DNA of 8,361 nt from Spirochaetaceae bacterium (GTDB lineage Bacteria; Spirochaetota; Spirochaetia; Treponematales; Breznakiellaceae), in the NCBI GenBank assembly GCA_031273985.1, contig JAISQV010000244.1:1-8361 (forward strand), read 5' to 3'. Position 1 is the first letter of the stretch. Each line of letters opens with the position of its first letter. The notes beneath the pieces were generated by a model. It saw nothing but the letters and a program-made list of their open reading frames with translations, was not told the origin of the DNA and did no database searches. Positions 7,302 to 8,361 of this stretch are shown here, in pieces. The translations under genes and the position numbers were made by a program.

Positions 7302-7982
7302 GCGGCCCTCTATACCCTTCTCGATACGGGTACAGGCGCGAAGGATCTAAAAGTACGATTCGGCATATCGACTAGCGGCGCGGCGGGAGTTACCGAGGCG
7401 TTTAACGCGCTGCATTACCTTATTTCATCGCCGAAAGCGGGGGATGATTTTACCACCGCCATCCAGCTTGGCGACTGGGTTGACCTGGATTCGCTGGCTG
7501 TCAACGCCGATTCCGCCGGCACGCCGAACACCAATTATGGATATATCTTTGAGACAGCCAATACGGATTTAGGCGCTCACGGAAAACTCCTGCGCCTCAT
7601 CGTGGTGGGCAAGAATTCGTTCACCGGCATAAACAGCAACAACACGCCCCACGTGGTGTTCCAGTTTCAGAATGTGCCGGGATACCACAGGATGAATCCG
7701 ACAAATACCAATGTGGGCGGCTACGCGGCCAGTGAAATGAAGGCCTATCTGATCGGTAACTTTTATACCGGTTTAACAGCCGCAGGAGTGCCGGACGGAG
7801 TAGTGTGGGAACCCAGGCGCGCGGTGTGGAACGGGTACGGTTCCACTACCGTTGACACTATTACCGACAAACTCTGGCTTCCCACCGAATGGGAAATGTT
7901 CGATGCCTCTATTTCGTCGACATATGAAAATTCCGGCAATCAGGCGTGGCTTGAGTATTATACGGATGATCTCAGCCGTATA

Positions 7983-8135
7983 AAATATAACAGTTCGAAT
8001 ACGGCGGTGTGGTATCGGGAGGCGTCCCCCATGACTCCGCTGGGGGGTACCATGTTCGCTGATGTCCACGAATCCGGTTTTTCCGCCGGCTTTAGTGCGT
8101 CTGCGGCGGGCGGCGTTGCCCCCGCTTTCTGTGTC
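7983..8135 (+). other. Putative DGR variable region (VR) at the 3' end of the lipoprotein gene
   Basis: The C-terminal 50 or so codons have the layout of a DGR target. A conserved start (KYNSSN, WY, EASP) alternates with unrelated residues (MTPLGGTM, HESGF, GF), then a conserved SASAAGGVAPAFCV end. Plus-strand adenines are strongly depleted: only one occurs between 8073 and 8135, and none in 8095-8135 (41 nt). That block is GC-rich and matches the expected adenine-free mutagenic-homing initiation segment. A perfect hairpin with a GCGA loop follows immediately. In known DGRs, adenines of a template repeat are randomised when copied into such a region. No template repeat or reverse transcriptase gene is in the window, so this is a predicted target only. 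Its left boundary is approximate. Confidence 0.6.
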
Positions 8136-8158
8136 AAATAGCCGCGAGGCTATTTGAC
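8133..8158. promoter_or_regulatory. 11-bp hairpin with GCGA tetraloop spanning the stop codon
   Basis: GTCAAATAGCC at 8133-8143 pairs perfectly with GGCTATTTGAC at 8148-8158 around loop GCGA. The left arm contains the last two codons and the stop. DGR targets such as the BPP-1 mtd gene carry a short-loop hairpin or cruciform just 3' of the variable region that promotes homing, which fits this position. A transcription terminator shared by the two convergent genes is the alternative, but no T-run follows on either strand. Confidence 0.7.
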
Positions 8159-8179
8159 GGCGCTTTCATAATACGCTCA

Positions 8180-8361
8180 CTACCCGCCGATGAGGGTGCC
8201 CAGGAAGGGCCCGCCCCGGAGGAGGGCGGCCAGGTTGGGGATGTCCCGCCCGGCGGCGCAGATCACGGGGAGGCCGATTTTCGCCGCGTGGCGGCTTGCC
8301 ACCGGATCGAAGGGCACGTTTTTGCCGGGAACCCACTCGTCCCCCACGAGGGCCCTGAAAT
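8180..8361 (-). CDS. pyrH: UMP kinase, archaeal type, C-terminal fragment
   Basis: This is the last 59 codons of a leftward gene cut by the window edge; the stop is TAG at 8182-8180. The translation contains VGDEWVPGKNVPFDPVASR near its start and ends GPFLGTLIGG. The pattern GDEWxPGxNxPFDPVA, then a short AGRD-x-NL segment and a GT(L/V)IG end, is that of archaeal-type UMP kinases of the amino-acid-kinase fold, which make UDP from UMP and ATP. Bacterial PyrH ends differently. The gene is convergent with the lipoprotein gene, 38 nt apart. Because only the tail is visible, another member of the amino-acid-kinase superfamily remains possible. Confidence 0.75.
   Translation of the reverse strand, partial: FRALVGDEWVPGKNVPFDPVASRHAAKIGLPVICAAGRDIPNLAALLRGGPFLGTLIGG

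Larger units (their letters stand above)
5826..8141 (+). pseudogene. Surface lipoprotein with carboxypeptidase-regulatory-like repeats and a lectin-like variable C-terminus, interrupted by an in-frame TAG
   Basis: One reading frame runs from TTG 5826 to TAG 8139-8141 (771 codons before the stop), broken only by TAG at 6132-6134 (codon 103). Frame, style and homology continue across it (GVWDI, stop, AEAYLPGP), so the 102-codon and downstream open frames are halves of one gene. Residues 1-25 are a lipoprotein signal peptide: two KK pairs, a hydrophobic core, and LPVSC with Cys25 as the lipidation site. Residues about 30-240 are beta-rich. Three carboxypeptidase-regulatory-like (Ig-like) repeats span 244-492. 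Residues about 496-771 form a domain resembling DUF6273 or C-type-lectin-like folds, with TDKLWLPTEWEMF, WYREASP and a GGVAPAFCVK end. The likely role is a cell-surface ligand-binding display protein. The downstream half has a GTG at 6165 but no good ribosome-binding site and no signal peptide, so a functional product needs readthrough, reversion, or the stop being a sequencing error. Confidence 0.8.

Noticed and set aside
8133..8158. The hairpin as a simple intrinsic terminator
   Set aside because: No T-run follows on either strand. The GNRA loop and position after an adenine-free block fit a DGR element better, though termination is not excluded.

Overview
The window most resembles a spirochaete, probably a GC-rich treponeme-type organism. 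That is an inference from three things: a free-standing lipoprotein with a relaxed lipobox, a gatCAB cluster next to an archaeal-type aspartyl-tRNA synthetase, and a variable lectin-like surface protein of a kind I associate with Treponema. The genus is not proven. GC is high throughout the coding DNA, which is why long mirror-image open frames appear opposite the real genes.

Left two thirds (146-5283, minus strand): gatC, gatA, gatB and aspS, read in that order from right to left. This is an indirect Asn-tRNA(Asn) pathway. AspRS charges tRNA(Asn) with Asp, and GatCAB then amidates it. The AspRS carries His26 and Pro75 where tRNA(Asn)-excluding archaeal enzymes have Trp and Lys, so it is probably non-discriminating. 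gatA and gatB are 10 nt apart, and the gatB ribosome-binding site overlaps the gatA stop. gatB and aspS are separated by a 301-nt AT-rich gap holding an inverted-repeat element. GC-rich hairpin clusters lie at both ends of the operon (67-136 and 5386-5519).

Middle (5284-5825): a divergent intergenic region. It holds a good extended -10 promoter reading rightward, a 21-bp tandem duplication over its -10 box, and a (CT)21 microsatellite in the leader of the next gene.

Right third (5826-8141, plus strand): a predicted surface lipoprotein interrupted by one in-frame TAG at 6132-6134. It has a lipobox, an N-terminal beta-rich region, three ~83-residue carboxypeptidase-regulatory-like repeats and a C-terminal lectin-like (DUF6273-like) domain. 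Its 3' end looks like the variable region of a diversity-generating retroelement (DGR). Adenines are strongly depleted, the last 41 nt before the hairpin-proximal codons contain no adenine, and a perfect 11-bp hairpin with a GCGA tetraloop spans the stop codon. No reverse transcriptase or template repeat lies in the window, so the retroelement would have to act from elsewhere. The promoter duplication, microsatellite, nonsense codon and putative DGR target together suggest a surface antigen subject to several layers of variation.

Right edge (8180-8361, minus strand): the C-terminal end of an archaeal-type UMP kinase, convergent with the lipoprotein gene.
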